From contig JAUPFV010000002.1 of the NCBI GenBank assembly GCA_036936605.1, positions 221,867,046 to 221,931,045 on the forward strand: 64,000 nucleotides of DNA, in the 5' to 3' direction. This document shows, one piece after another, positions 35,411-46,084 of this stretch (positions within the stretch are counted from its first letter, which is position 1; the number at the start of each line of letters is the position of its first letter). The position numbers and the translations under genes are program-made. Source of the DNA: Limnanthes douglasii subsp. nivea (Eukaryota; Streptophyta; Magnoliopsida; Brassicales; Limnanthaceae). Below the pieces are notes generated by a model. It did no database searches. It saw only the letters and a list, made by a program, of their open reading frames with translations, and was not told where the DNA came from.

Positions 35411-36282
35411 CAGTGGCGGAACCAGAAAATAATATTAGGGGGCTAACCAAGTATTAATAACATTTTTTTCGTTAATCATTATAATCCAGCAAAACCAAAT
35501 CTATTACAATTTTTGTTTTCACCGATCATGGTGTTATAAAAAAAATCTGAAAATTTCATCAAATAACGGTTATAACATTACAAACAACCAAATATATTTC
35601 AAAGTGTTACATCTAAGCACTTGGATCATTCATGCCTTTTATTATCTCTTACAAACTCGATTTTTCCAATGATAATACTTTTGAAAAAATATTCACAAAT
35701 ATTAGTAAAGTTAGTTAAAAACCAAACAAATATTTTATATTATAAATTTCATGGAGTCAATCCAATGATAAACCTACTAGTATTAAACATAAATATTTTT
35801 TTTATAGCTTTTTAATTAAAATAATTGATAAAATATAACTTTAGTCTATTACCTTTTTTAGAAAATATTAAATAGGTTTATTATACACAAATATTTTTAT
35901 ATAAATCTTGAATTAAAGTAATTGATAAAATAAGTAACATTTAATTTAATAATATGTCGTTTAATGATATTTTTTATAAAACGCATTAAAAAAAATAAAA
36001 AAAATAAAAATTTTTAAAAAAAGAATTGGACTCCACTAACTTTTCTTCTCCTTTATCTTATTTCACTACAACTGTTTATTGTGTCTAAAATTTATTTAGA
36101 TTTAACTAAATAACAAAAAAATTATTATTTGCTTGCTTGGATATTCTTTTTTACGTGGAAAAGAAACCCACTACACCCACTACCTCCTTAATAAAATAAA
36201 AAATGGACAGTGGTTATATGGAAGTTGGAGTGGGGTTAGGGGGGCTGCAGCCCCCTCTAGCCCCTACATCCCTCCGCCACTG
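35411..36282. mobile_element. Non-autonomous terminal-inverted-repeat element (872 bp)
   Basis: The left end CAGTGGCGGA and right end TCCGCCACTG are exact inverted repeats. Subterminal G-rich stretches (TTAGGGGGGCT near 35435 and 36237) follow on both sides, and the interior is AT-rich and non-coding. No flanking duplication of 8 or 9 bp is evident, so the superfamily (hAT-like by its end sequence) is not proven and the flank may have decayed. Confidence 0.7.
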
Positions 36283-37259
36283 CACGTGATGAACTAGGCC
36301 AATCTTTTGGCAGGACTCGCGTGAGATTTCATTCGAGACAAGCCCGGGTCTTGACAACGCTGAACATGATTTTCCCGACGCATAACCTCCGAATGCAGAA
36401 TGTTCAAAGAATTGATAACCAAATCGTTGATGACACTTCATATGTTCCATGGAGTTTCATAGATGTTTTGTTGGAAATATTGTTTTGAGATTTCTCGATA
36501 AACTCTAAAATTTTGTTTTAATAATTTCAGATTGAAATTGTTTCGGTGGTTCTCCGAAATTTTCAACATCATAAAACCAGAGCGTTTTTGGGTTTTTTTT
36601 AACAAGGAGAATGAAATATTTTTTATTGTATTTTATATTTTAAAAGAATCATACTTATTTATTCAACCAAAATATCCAAACTGTAAAACACTTTTATGTT
36701 AAAAAACGACTATAATTTGAAATGATAAAACCGACCAAAAAATTCAAATTCAAATTTGAATTAATTTTCCAAATTCAAAATTTCCATGAATTTTCTTAAT
36801 AGCCTTATCATTCAAAAGAAATTTAACCCTAGTCAGACTCCGCTCCTTGAACCTACTAATCATAATATGTTCTTACAATCATGTACTCCACACTCTTGAA
36901 CTTGCTCGATAGATAATATATTATGACTTTATTGTTCGACTAGTCAATCCAATTACACTAAAATACCTAACACATTTTTCCGAAAAACCAACCCCAGACG
37001 CATCATACGCTCCCATGGATTTACATACCCATTTTACCAACCAACTAATGACCATCACGAAACCCTTAGCTCGGTGTAGTCGCTCACTTCGCCAAACCAG
37101 CCGCCATGAACGATCAACCAGAAAGGAATCATAAACGTCTCGAGATTCCAGTAGCGAACATCAAGGCGATCGGGACAAAATCCATGGTCTCCGTTTGAAG
37201 CCATGGTCTGGGGGCCATTTCTCACTTGGTGATGAGTGATTCCGTTACACCAAATTAGA
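36283..37259. other. Unassigned 1-kb region with a short two-strand ORF
   Basis: 36283-36480 has higher GC than its surroundings and is open on both strands: plus from about GATGAACTAGG to TGA near 36487, minus 36450-36214. I recognise neither product. The rest is AT-rich with no feature. A short GC-richer block at 37000-37200 has no clear ORF. Confidence 0.4.
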
Positions 37260-37800
37260 GGCGCTCAAATTTAAAATTTTGGTTCGTGTTTCCATTTTAA
37301 AAACCTAGATCGAAAAGGAATCAAAATAATAAAATCGGTTTGGAATCGAACAGATAAAACCGATAAATTGGTAAAACCAACATGGAACCGAACCTATGAA
37401 CAGATACGGAGAGCCGAACCGGTGTTACCAATAAAGAATCGAGCCAATAAAATCATTGAAACCAATTATAATTATTATTTATATTATATTGCTAAAATTA
37501 ATAATTAATTATAAATTATTTATAAAAATCAAATATTATTTTTAAACTTTACTTTTATATCATTTATTTAAATAAAAAATATTTAAAAATCAAATTATGA
37601 TTGATTTAATATTTTTTAAGTGGAAGGAACGAAAATCGAACCGATAACGAACCGAAACAGGACCGAACCGAACTCGGATCGAACAGAACTCAGACTGAAC
37701 CCAAACAAAAAATTTAGCGATCCTGCCCAGTTCCAAAAAATAAAACCGAAAGCTTAACAGTTCGGTTCAGTCCGAACCGATAAGCTTAACAGTCAGGTTT
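37260..37800. repeat. GGTTCGG/CCGAACC-rich repeat
   Basis: Two CCGAACC-rich flanks (37310-37460 and 37620-37800) enclose an AT-rich core. TCCGAACCGATAAGCTT at 37771-37787 is the reverse complement of 28958-28974. It is probably a non-autonomous DNA transposon or the decayed end of a larger one. Terminal repeats were not resolved. Confidence 0.5.
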
Positions 37801-37886
37801 TGTCAAAATCCGGACCAAGTTAGACTCATATCAACCGTACACCAAACTATAGGGCATGCTCATATTATCTCTCTCTATCTCTCATT

Positions 37887-38419
37887 TGTTAGAGTGGGCC
37901 ATTCTTTTTTGGTTTCTTACAAGAAACCACAAGCAATTAAATGAAAGGTAACTTGGCAGCAACACCTTTTTATTTAATGTTAGTGTGTTTATTGCAAGTT
38001 ACATATTAGCTTCCTTTAGAACCTTAAGTGGCTTCTTTTGTAAGCCTTAGTTTGCTATAAATGGAACCTTATGGGGGTCTTGGAGAAAAACACTTAAAAC
38101 ACACTTGAAAGAAATTTTATAGAGAAACATTTTGACTTAAAGAGAATTACATGTCGTGTTTTAGAGAAATCTGTGAGCTTTGTGTGAGAGAATTTGTATG
38201 ACTCATCTGTGAGATTATTATTCTCTCTTGGGTATAATATTTGAGAGTGAGTGTATAACTCTTAAATTTATGGAGTAAAACTCAAACGTTATAAATAATT
38301 TTGAGTTATAGTGATACTTGTTTTTCTCCAGTGGATGTAGGCAAATTCGCCGAACCACGTTAAATTCTTTTCTCTTGTTTGAACCTATTTCCACATTTGT
38401 GGGATTATTTTTCCCAATA
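37887..38419 (+). mobile_element. Ty1/copia 5' LTR
   Basis: Starts TGTTAGAGTG and ends just before ATTGGTATCAGAGC, the classic copia primer-binding site. The end is TA where CA is usual. A TATA box TATAAAT is at 38056-38062. Length about 533 bp. No matching 3' LTR is in the window. Confidence 0.8.
38056..38062 (+). promoter_or_regulatory. TATA box of the copia LTR
   Basis: TATAAAT in the context GCTATAAATGG, about 360 bp before the LTR end. Confidence 0.55.
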
Positions 38420-38421
38420 AT

Positions 38422-38433
38422 TGGTATCAGAGC
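38422..38433 (+). other. Copia primer-binding site
   Basis: TGGTATCAGAGC is complementary to the 3' end of plant initiator tRNA-Met, as in most Ty1/copia elements. It directly follows the LTR. Confidence 0.9.
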
Positions 38434-38502
38434 ACTTGTTTCAGTTCCATATCCTTCTTCGTCATAAGAAAATAGAGGAACATGCGAACACCAGTAGCAA
38501 TT

Positions 38503-39301
38503 CCATGATCATACTCACGGAAACAAACTATTCCATTTGGAAAACCATGATGAAAGATTTGTTGTACTGTAAAGACTTGTTTGATCCTATTGAACTAAAA
38601 GGAGCCAAACAAGGTGTAACAAGTGAAGTAGATTGGGAGAAACTCAACCGTAAAGCCGTTAGTGTGATTCGACAGCGGGTTGAAACAAGAGCGATTCACG
38701 ACACTGCAAACGTTACATACGCATTTAAATTATGGACGCATTTAGAAGAAATGTATGAGCCCAACAGTTCTCAAAATAAATCTTTCATCATAAGGAGACT
38801 TGTGAACCTAAAAATTTATGGTGGCATAAATGTATATGACCACTTGATTAAATCTGACAAGATTCTCGATAATTTGACGAACATGGAGCTGCATCTAGGT
38901 GAAGAAATTCAAGCGTTGATTTTGTTAAGTTCTTTACCAGATAGCTGGGAATCACTTATGGTAGCTCTTAGCAATTCAGCACGACAAGGAAAGGTGATGT
39001 TAAGCATGGTAAAATAAAGTATCAACAAAGAAGAAGAAAAAAAAGAGCGGAGCAAAGCTCTTCCAGTCAACCTCAAGGACAAACACTAGTCAGTGAGAGA
39101 GGAAGAACTAGAAGCAAACATTTCTCTAGAGAAATGAGAAACAAAAACAAGTTCAGAGGCAAATCAAAGTCAAGAAGCGACTTCAATTTCAACTACTGTC
39201 ATAAACCTGGATATTTCAAAACGAATTGTTGGAAGCTGAGAGAAAAGGAGGCTAAGGAAAATAATTAAGACAATAGAGGAAATGCAGCTGTCATATCCAA
39301 C
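38503..39301 (+). pseudogene. Ty1/copia gag (UBN2-type), truncated and broken
   Basis: The likely start is ATG 38503 (MIILTETNYSIWKTMMKDL), typical of copia gag; the open frame upstream covers the primer site. It includes LYCKDLFDPIE, AFKLWTHLEEMYEPNS and LILLSSLPDSWESL, and is open to TAA 39015-39017. In later frames a knuckle reads FNYCHKPGYFKTNCW near 39190, with the first Cys missing. The frame holding the knuckle has a TAA at 39266-39268 and then runs without a stop into the LINE sequence at 39302. Protease, integrase and RT are absent. Confidence 0.85.
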
Positions 39302-42300
39302 GATTATAGAAGCATTCAGTCTACGTTTGTGGATGGTCGCTGTGTAAACATGGAGTTGCAAGATAGCGCTGTTTTTCCTCCTTTGAAAAATACAGCAATT
39401 AATTCCCAAGATGCTGCAACGAAACGTCTATACTCTGATGTTGTTAGGACGAAGGTAGTGATTTCAAAGTTTAAATCTGAAAGGTTCATCTTGCATTCTA
39501 ATCATAATGAGATAAGATTCTCAAATCAAGTAAAAACTGACCTTTGTAATCAGTCAAGAACAACTCTTGTTGTTAAATTTAATGAAGGCATTCCTAAGAG
39601 GCAAGCATTTCAAACGTTTCTTGAATCTTTCAAGTTCAAAGGAGTGTATACCTACGTAACGATTGACTCTAGGCAGATCCTGGTCGAATTCTCTGTACTG
39701 GAGGATGCGGGAAGACTCTGGGTAAGCAGATTTTGGAAGGTCGATGGAAAATTGATGCGAGTCATCAAATGGTGTCCACAAAGCTCAAGGAATTTCGAGT
39801 GTCCAGTGGCTCTTTTGTGGGTTCGATTTGAGAAACTGCCAGAGTTCATGTATAACAGTTCAGTGATTCAAGTTCTGGCTTCTTCTCTTGGTTTGGTTCA
39901 CCATGTTGTGGTCCCTGAGGTGAATAGGGTCAAATGGAATGCTTGTTTTGCACTAATTGAGATTGACGTCTCTGGTATTCTTAAAAGAAAGATGAAGGTG
40001 TGCTTTGGTGATGGGAAGGATTTCTTTATTAATGTAAGCTATAAGAATGTACCAGGTTATTGCAAGCTATGTCACCATATTGGGCATGAAGATGTTAAAT
40101 GTAAAAAGAACTCAACTCAGGAATCTAAGAATGAACAAGAAACTGTTGATATTATTGAAAGATCTGTTGAACAGAAAGAGTCTTTACAAGAAGTGAACAA
40201 GATTAATAAAGATCCTAAGACTACAAAGGTTGAATCTTTTGCACATGTATACAGAAGAAAGCTCAAATCAATTGTTACAAAGAAAGATAGGTCTCATGTT
40301 TCATGTCCTTCTACTAGTGTGGGCAGCCCGATGAAAGAAAGATCTGTATCCATCAATGATCCCGATATCATAAGTGCTCTTCAGAACCTTGAGGAGGAGG
40401 AGCATCGTCTGGAAAGGAACAACTCACAGGTTTCTCCTCGATGTAGAAGGGTTGGCAGTTACAATCCATCACCAAGGGCTAGCTCAAATGGTTTTGAGCA
40501 AGATTTTGAGACTGTCATTTCCAGGAAAATAAGATCTGCAAACAAGAATGGTAACTCAAAAAGTCTGACTATTAACTCTCTTAAGAAGAGAGAAAGGGTA
40601 TCAAAAAACTATGCATCTGATAATGATTAAATACATTAGTTGGAATGCGCGTGGGGTTAATAATAATCCTACAATGGCTAGGCTTAAGTTTATTGTTAAA
40701 AAAGAGAATGTAAAAATGGTAACTATCCAGGAACCAATGGCAATGATTGATAAGTTAGAACTGGTGGCAAGACAAATTGGCTTTGAGAACTTTGCTGCTA
40801 ATACATCTAACAAAATATGGCTATTCTGGTCCAATGAAGTTAGCATTTCAGTCATTGATGACCAGGATCAGTTTTTACATGTTAAGATAAATCATGCGTC
40901 TTTAAATTGCTGTTTCACTTCTGTGTATGCAAAAAATTTGAAAGTACAGAGAAGGTTGCTTTGGAGTCAGCTTAACAACATTACCTGTGACATACCTTGG
41001 ATATTAGCTGGGGATTTTAACACTACAAGATGCCCTGATGATCAGCTCCACTGCTTGAAGTATGATGGTGCAAGTGCTGAGGACTTCAATGAGTTCATAA
41101 GGCTCTGTGATTTGGAGGTACCTGCTCACAGTGGATCACGTTATACCTGGAGCAACAACAGCAACTGGAAGAGATTAGACTGGGTATTGCACAATCAAAA
41201 TATGCTTAATAACTTAAGCATACAGGTTTGTCACATGGTCAGAACTTGTTCTGATCATGCACCTATACTAATCTCTATTACTAAAGATTCTAACATGATA
41301 TCTAATAAAAAGAAGGGTTCCTTTAAATTCATCAATGCCTGGGCAAATCACCCTGACTTCATGTCTAGTGTAAGTCAGAACTGGTCCATACACTGTAATG
41401 GTGAGGACAGTACCATTTTTTGGTACAAATTGAAAAGACTGAAAAAGCATTTAAAAAGTTGGAATTTCACAATTTTTGGAAACATTTTTAATAGGGTCAA
41501 AGATGCTATTGCTGAAGTTGAAAACTGTGAGTTTATTCATCAAACTAATAATGATAAATTTTCTAAATCAAAGCTGTCTAATGCCAATAGCATTCTCATT
41601 CTTGCTTTGAAAGATGAGGAATACTATTGGAAACAGAAATGTTTTAACTCTTGGTTAAGTGACTGTGATGGAAATACCAAACTCTATCACAGTTATGTAA
41701 ATAAGAAGAGAAAGAAAATTTTTATCGCAGGAATAAAAGACAATGAAGTTTGGCTTACTAACCAAAATGATATTGCTTCTTCTCCTGTGACCCATTTCAA
41801 AATGATCCTCTCAAATGAACCTGATAATAGTAGTATTGTTAGTGATCATGAATCTATATTAAACAATATCCCAAAAATTGTTACAAACAGTGATAATGTT
41901 GAGATTGCTAAGCTTATAACTATTGAAGAAGTTAGAACTGTCATAAACGAAATGAAGAAAGACCGTGCACCAGGAACAGATGGTTTTAACACTTTCTTCC
42001 TAAAGCATTGTTGGGAAATAATAAAACATGATCTTTGCAAAGCTCTAAATGCATACCTTTTTGGTAGAGCTATTCCAAAGGGAGTGTTTGCAACTGGGAT
42101 TGTGCTGGTCCCCAAAGTGGCTAACCCTATTACCTGGAATAATTACAGACCTTTGAGTATGTGCACCATTATGAATAGACTGATCTCTGCCCTCAGTAAT
42201 AGGAGAATCTCTTGTATTCTCCCTAGAATTGTATCTAGAGGGCAGTGTGCATTTGTAAAAGACAGACTTATACATGAGAATGTTTTAGTTATAAAAGAAA

Positions 42301-43330
42301 TGTTACATAATATTAGTAGGAAGCCTTCAAAAGGCAATATTATTTTGCAACTAGACATGACAAAGGCGTTTGACAGGATGTCACACTCCTTTGTCATAAA
42401 AACAATAAAATGTTTTGGTTTTTCTGAAGGCATTGTGTCTTTGATTTATAAATTGATTTCTAATGTTATGCTATCTGTCCTAATTAATGGGACATGTTCA
42501 GGGTATTTTCCACAGAAAACTGGATTAAGACAAGGAGATCCTTTATCTCCTTGTCTATTTATTCTGGCAGAGGAAGCACTTTTGAGGGGTCTGGAGAATC
42601 TTTATGCTTCTAATAACTCTATGCAGTTCTATATTAAATCGGGATACATCTTACCTTCTCTAGCCTTTGGAGATGATGTAGTTGTATTCACTAACAGCTC
42701 TCCATTGTCAATCAAAAGCTTGAGTAACCTGCTCACCAAATACCAACTTGAGTCTGGACAACTGATAAACATAGACAAGACAAAAGTAATTACCTCAAAA
42801 AGATGCTCTAGGGCTAATGCTGCCAGGATTCATGCAACCATGGGATTCAAGACTGAAAATGCACCTTTCTGCTATCTGGGGATTACTATTGCTGCTAACA
42901 ACAAAGGAAAGCATTACTCTCCCCTCTTATCTAAAATACTGAATAAAATAAATGAATGGGATTTAAAGAACCTGTCTTATAGTGGCAGATTGTCACTTAT
43001 AAGACATGTTCTTTATCCCATAATCGTTTTCTGGATGCAAAACAGTAGGATACCAAATAACATTCTGAACAAAATTGAAATTTATTTAAATAAATTTATT
43101 TGGAGGTCAAAGGTAAATGAGGGTGCAATGCACTGGTCTGGATGGAAAAACATATGTAAGCCCTTTGGCGAGAGTGGTTTGAACATTAAACTACTGTCTG
43201 ACATACAGCTTTCATTTGCTTACAAACTATGGTATTGCTTTAGAAAAGGGAACTCCATTTGGTCTGAGTTACTATCTAAAATATACTGTGTTGAGAGGCA
43301 CCCTCTCAATGCTAAGTGTGGAGTCAATGA
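39302..43330 (+). mobile_element. LINE D partial copy (4,029 bp), no 5' end, 3' end or tail
   Basis: Matches 29291-33319 at a constant offset of 10,011 with no indel. I count about 22 substitutions. It starts inside the LINE 5' UTR and stops within ORF2, has no poly(A) and no target-site duplication, and is flanked by a broken copia gag and a broken gypsy pol. Confidence 0.95.
39350..40630 (+). CDS. LINE D-copy ORF1 (426 aa), intact
   Basis: Same length and layout as the ORF1 at 29339-30619, with seven amino-acid changes I could count (for example Thr to Ala in KNTTINS, Val to Phe in SERVIL, Lys to Arg in HVYKRK). DUF4283 region and knuckle CKLCHHIGHEDVKC (40061-40102) are conserved. The frame is open upstream to 39269, so it could be read as a fusion to 11 copia-derived codons. 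It has an intact ORF but no element around it able to mobilise it. Confidence 0.85.
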   Translation: MELQDSAVFPPLKNTAINSQDAATKRLYSDVVRTKVVISKFKSERFILHSNHNEIRFSNQVKTDLCNQSRTTLVVKFNEGIPKRQAFQTFLESFKFKGVYTYVTIDSRQILVEFSVLEDAGRLWVSRFWKVDGKLMRVIKWCPQSSRNFECPVALLWVRFEKLPEFMYNSSVIQVLASSLGLVHHVVVPEVNRVKWNACFALIEIDVSGILKRKMKVCFGDGKDFFINVSYKNVPGYCKLCHHIGHEDVKCKKNSTQESKNEQETVDIIERSVEQKESLQEVNKINKDPKTTKVESFAHVYRRKLKSIVTKKDRSHVSCPSTSVGSPMKERSVSINDPDIISALQNLEEEEHRLERNNSQVSPRCRRVGSYNPSPRASSNGFEQDFETVISRKIRSANKNGNSKSLTINSLKKRERVSKNYASDND

Positions 43331-43334
43331 TTAA
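40623..43334 (+). pseudogene. LINE D-copy ORF2, truncated (endonuclease and RT only)
   Basis: ATG 40623 to TAA 43332-43334, about 903 codons. Endonuclease motifs and RT motifs A, B and C (FGDD) are as in LINE D. The frame ends two codons after the join with gypsy sequence, losing the zinc finger and RNase H. Eleven amino-acid differences from copy one are visible, none at the catalytic motifs. Confidence 0.9.
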
Positions 43335-43866
43335 GAAACCACGAGCCTTGTGTTTCATTTTTCTTGCCACAACCTTCTCGGGAGGCAAAATCCCATCAGA
43401 GATGTATTGAAGAAGGGGAAATCTCCAGTCTTTGGGTTGAACCACTTGTACACTTAAAATGTCTTCCTCTTCTTTACTCTGATTTGGTTGTATGGATGGG
43501 AATTCTTGTGCATGAATCCATGGGTAGGACTCAGAGTATGCTATAGTTGCTAAAGAGTCTGCCAACGTGTTTTCTGATCTAGGAATATGCTCATAGCTAA
43601 CATTTTTGAAGTTGGCTGCCACTTCTTTAAGAATAAATAAGTATTTGATCAACTGCTCCTTCTTGGCCTCAGATTAACCTTGAGCATAGCTGAGAATCAC
43701 TCATTAATCTGACTCTTTTAGCCCCACATAGAAAAGCTAATTTTAGACCAGCTATAGCGGCCTCATATTCAGACTCATTGTTAGAAGCCCTAAAAGCAAA
43801 GCATATAGCATGGTATAATTTATCTCCATACAGAGAGGTTAAACATATCCCAGCCCCACAACCCAT
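43331..43866 (-). pseudogene. Gypsy second (archaeal-type) RNase H and pre-integrase linker
   Basis: The minus-strand stretch 43866-43669 reads GCGAGICLTSLYGDKLYH, NNESEYEAAIAGLKLAFL and VRLMSDSQL, the additional RNase H of Tat elements. It continues in another frame at 43652 (FKNVSYEHIPRSENTLADSL) and on to HKARGFLIID, where gypsy sequence ends in the LINE copy. The following residues are antisense LINE. Confidence 0.8.
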
Positions 43867-45459
43867 TGTACTTGGTCCACCGTCTGTCCGGACAACCTAC
43901 TCTTTTTAGTTTTCTCTTCTGTAGCTTGTTTAGTACTTCTGTCCGAATGAAACTCTACCAAGAAATCAACAACATATTGAGCTTTGATTGCAGTTCGTGG
44001 GGGAAAACCAATATCATAATCACCCAATTTCACTGACCATTTGGTCATCCTGCTTGATATGTCTGCCTTCTGAAGAACATTCTTAAAAGGAAAAGACGTC
44101 CGGACAATGATAGAATGAGACTGAAAATATGGTCTCATTTTTCTGGCAGCAATCACCAAGGCTAGTGCCATTTTTTCAAGCTTTAGGTACCTTTTTCAGC
44201 ATTCATTATACTCTTGCTGATGTAGTACACCAAACGAGGATAATTGTCCATCTCTCTTACCAGTACTGCACTTATAGCACATTCTGACACATCTAAGTAT
44301 ATGTACAATATTTCTCCGTCAACAGGTTTAAAAAGGGTTTTGGGGGAAGACAAATGCTTCTTTATTTCATCAAACGCCTGGTCGCATTGTGGAGACCAGT
44401 TGAAGTCTTTAGCACCTTATAAGGTCTGAAAAAACGAGGCACATCTGTCCAAAGACCTTGAAATAAAACGATTCAATGCAGCCAATCTTCCTATCAACCT
44501 TTGCACTTCTTTAACATTTCGAGGAGGGTCCATTTTCAATAAGGCATCGAGTTGGCCCGGATCAGGATGTATTCCTTTTTCACTTATTACATACACCAAA
44601 AAAATTTCGGACTGCACCCCAAACACACATTTTTCTGGATTCAATTTTGAATTAACCTTTTCCAAGTTGGCAAAAGTAAGTGAAACTCTTCTTCTAAGCT
44701 TTTCACCATCATGTCATCAATATATACTTCCATATTTCTCCCAATATGATCAGCAAATTCTTTGTTCACCAACCTCTGATAAGTAGCCCCAGGATTTTTC
44801 AACCCAAAAGGCATCACCTTGTAACAATGTAGACCCATATCAGTAACAAAGGTAGTGTGTTCTTGGTCCTTCAGATCGACTTGTATCTAGTTGTAACCAG
44901 AAAAGGCATTTATGAATGAAAATAACTTGTTTCCAGATGTGGAGTCTACCAACTGTTCTATCCGGGGGACTGGATATAGATCTTTTGGGCAAGCTGTGTT
45001 GAGGTCAGTAAAGTCGATACACATACGCCATTTCCCATTCTTTTTCTTTACTAACACTAGGTTGGCTATCCATAAAGGATATTGAGACTCCTTGATGTGG
45101 CCCATCTTGGTAAGCCGGTCAACTTCTTGAACTATTAAATCATCTTTCGCCTCAGAGAAAGCTCTTCTCCTTTGCACCACAGGTGCAACATCTTTCCTAA
45201 TAGACAACTGGTGTGATATAACACTTGCAGGTACTCCGGTCACATCAGCATTGCACCAAGCAAAAACATGTTGGTGATTTTCCAAAAAGGACAACAATTT
45301 TTTCTTTAATTTTGGTGCCATCTTGGAGCCAATTTTAACACTCCTTCCTTTAACGAGAGAGTGGGTTTCCACTTCTTTGATTGGTATCAAAATGCCAAGG
45401 TTCTCTACCAAATGGCATCCGGACAGCCCCCAATATTTTAGGGTCAAGTGCAGTTGCAT
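43839..45459 (-). pseudogene. Gypsy reverse transcriptase and first RNase H
   Basis: The RT stretch 45459-44887 includes IKESQYPLWIANLVLVKKK, CIDFTDLNTACPKD and ends at INAFSGYN followed by a stop: the motif A aspartate (IDAFSGYNQ in the family) is Asn and the Gln is a stop. It continues at 44838-44641 with MPFGLKNPGATYQRLV and YIDD at 44713-44724 (motif C intact). Then comes connection sequence (RLIGRLAALNRFISRS) and RNase H (ADISSRMTKWSVKLGDYDI near 44050). Stops and frameshifts between blocks make it inactive. Confidence 0.85.
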
Positions 45460-46072
45460 AAAATTCTCTTGCTACTTTTTGGCTACTCTGGACAACTCCC
45501 ACTTGTCCTTGAACAACATACTTTAAAAATTTATGGACTGTTGAAGCCACATCATGCATCCTAGAGAGCTGGGACCTCCCAAAGATCGCATTGTAACATG
45601 TGGGGCAATCCACCACAACGAATAGTACCCTGACCATCTTCTTGAAAGGGCCTTTGCCCAACAATACCTCCTCCTCAAATTCTCCGATTACATGCGCAAA
45701 ACTCCCTGTGAAGCCCACAATGGATCTGTTTGAACGCTGAAGCACTGCTGGATTTTTCATCTGTTTATAATAACTTAAAAAGAGAATATTGGTTGAGCTT
45801 CCAGTGTCAACCAAAATTCGCCTGATGTCGTTGCCCCCAATCGAAGCTCCTATCACCACAGCATTCTCATGAGGCACATCTATGTCTCTTAAATCATCTT
45901 CATCAAAAAAAATGAAGGGAAAAGAGATTTGGGATTGATAAGAAGACATGCTTGCCTCTAACTGAGTAGCTAGAGTGTTAACATGCCTCTTTCTTGAAGA
46001 AGGAGTTGGCACAGTTATATTGTCCCCTCCGAATATAGTAAGTGAATAAAAAAAGCTTATGAGTTCAGACAC
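45350..46072 (-). pseudogene. Gypsy aspartic protease region
   Basis: A 240-codon open stretch on the minus strand. FPFIFFDEDDLRDIDVPHEN precedes the catalytic VDTGSST (DTGSS at 45794-45808), then NILFLSYYKQM and TCYNAIFGRSQL. This is the usual pepsin-like retroviral-type protease of gypsy pol, needed to process the polyprotein. It is separated from RT by frame changes. Confidence 0.85.
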
Positions 46073-46084
46073 TGTTTTGGTATG

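Noticed and set aside
39302..43330. Second independent LINE insertion
   Set aside because: It lacks both LINE ends, a poly(A) tail and a target-site duplication, and its boundaries fall inside the 5' UTR and ORF2.
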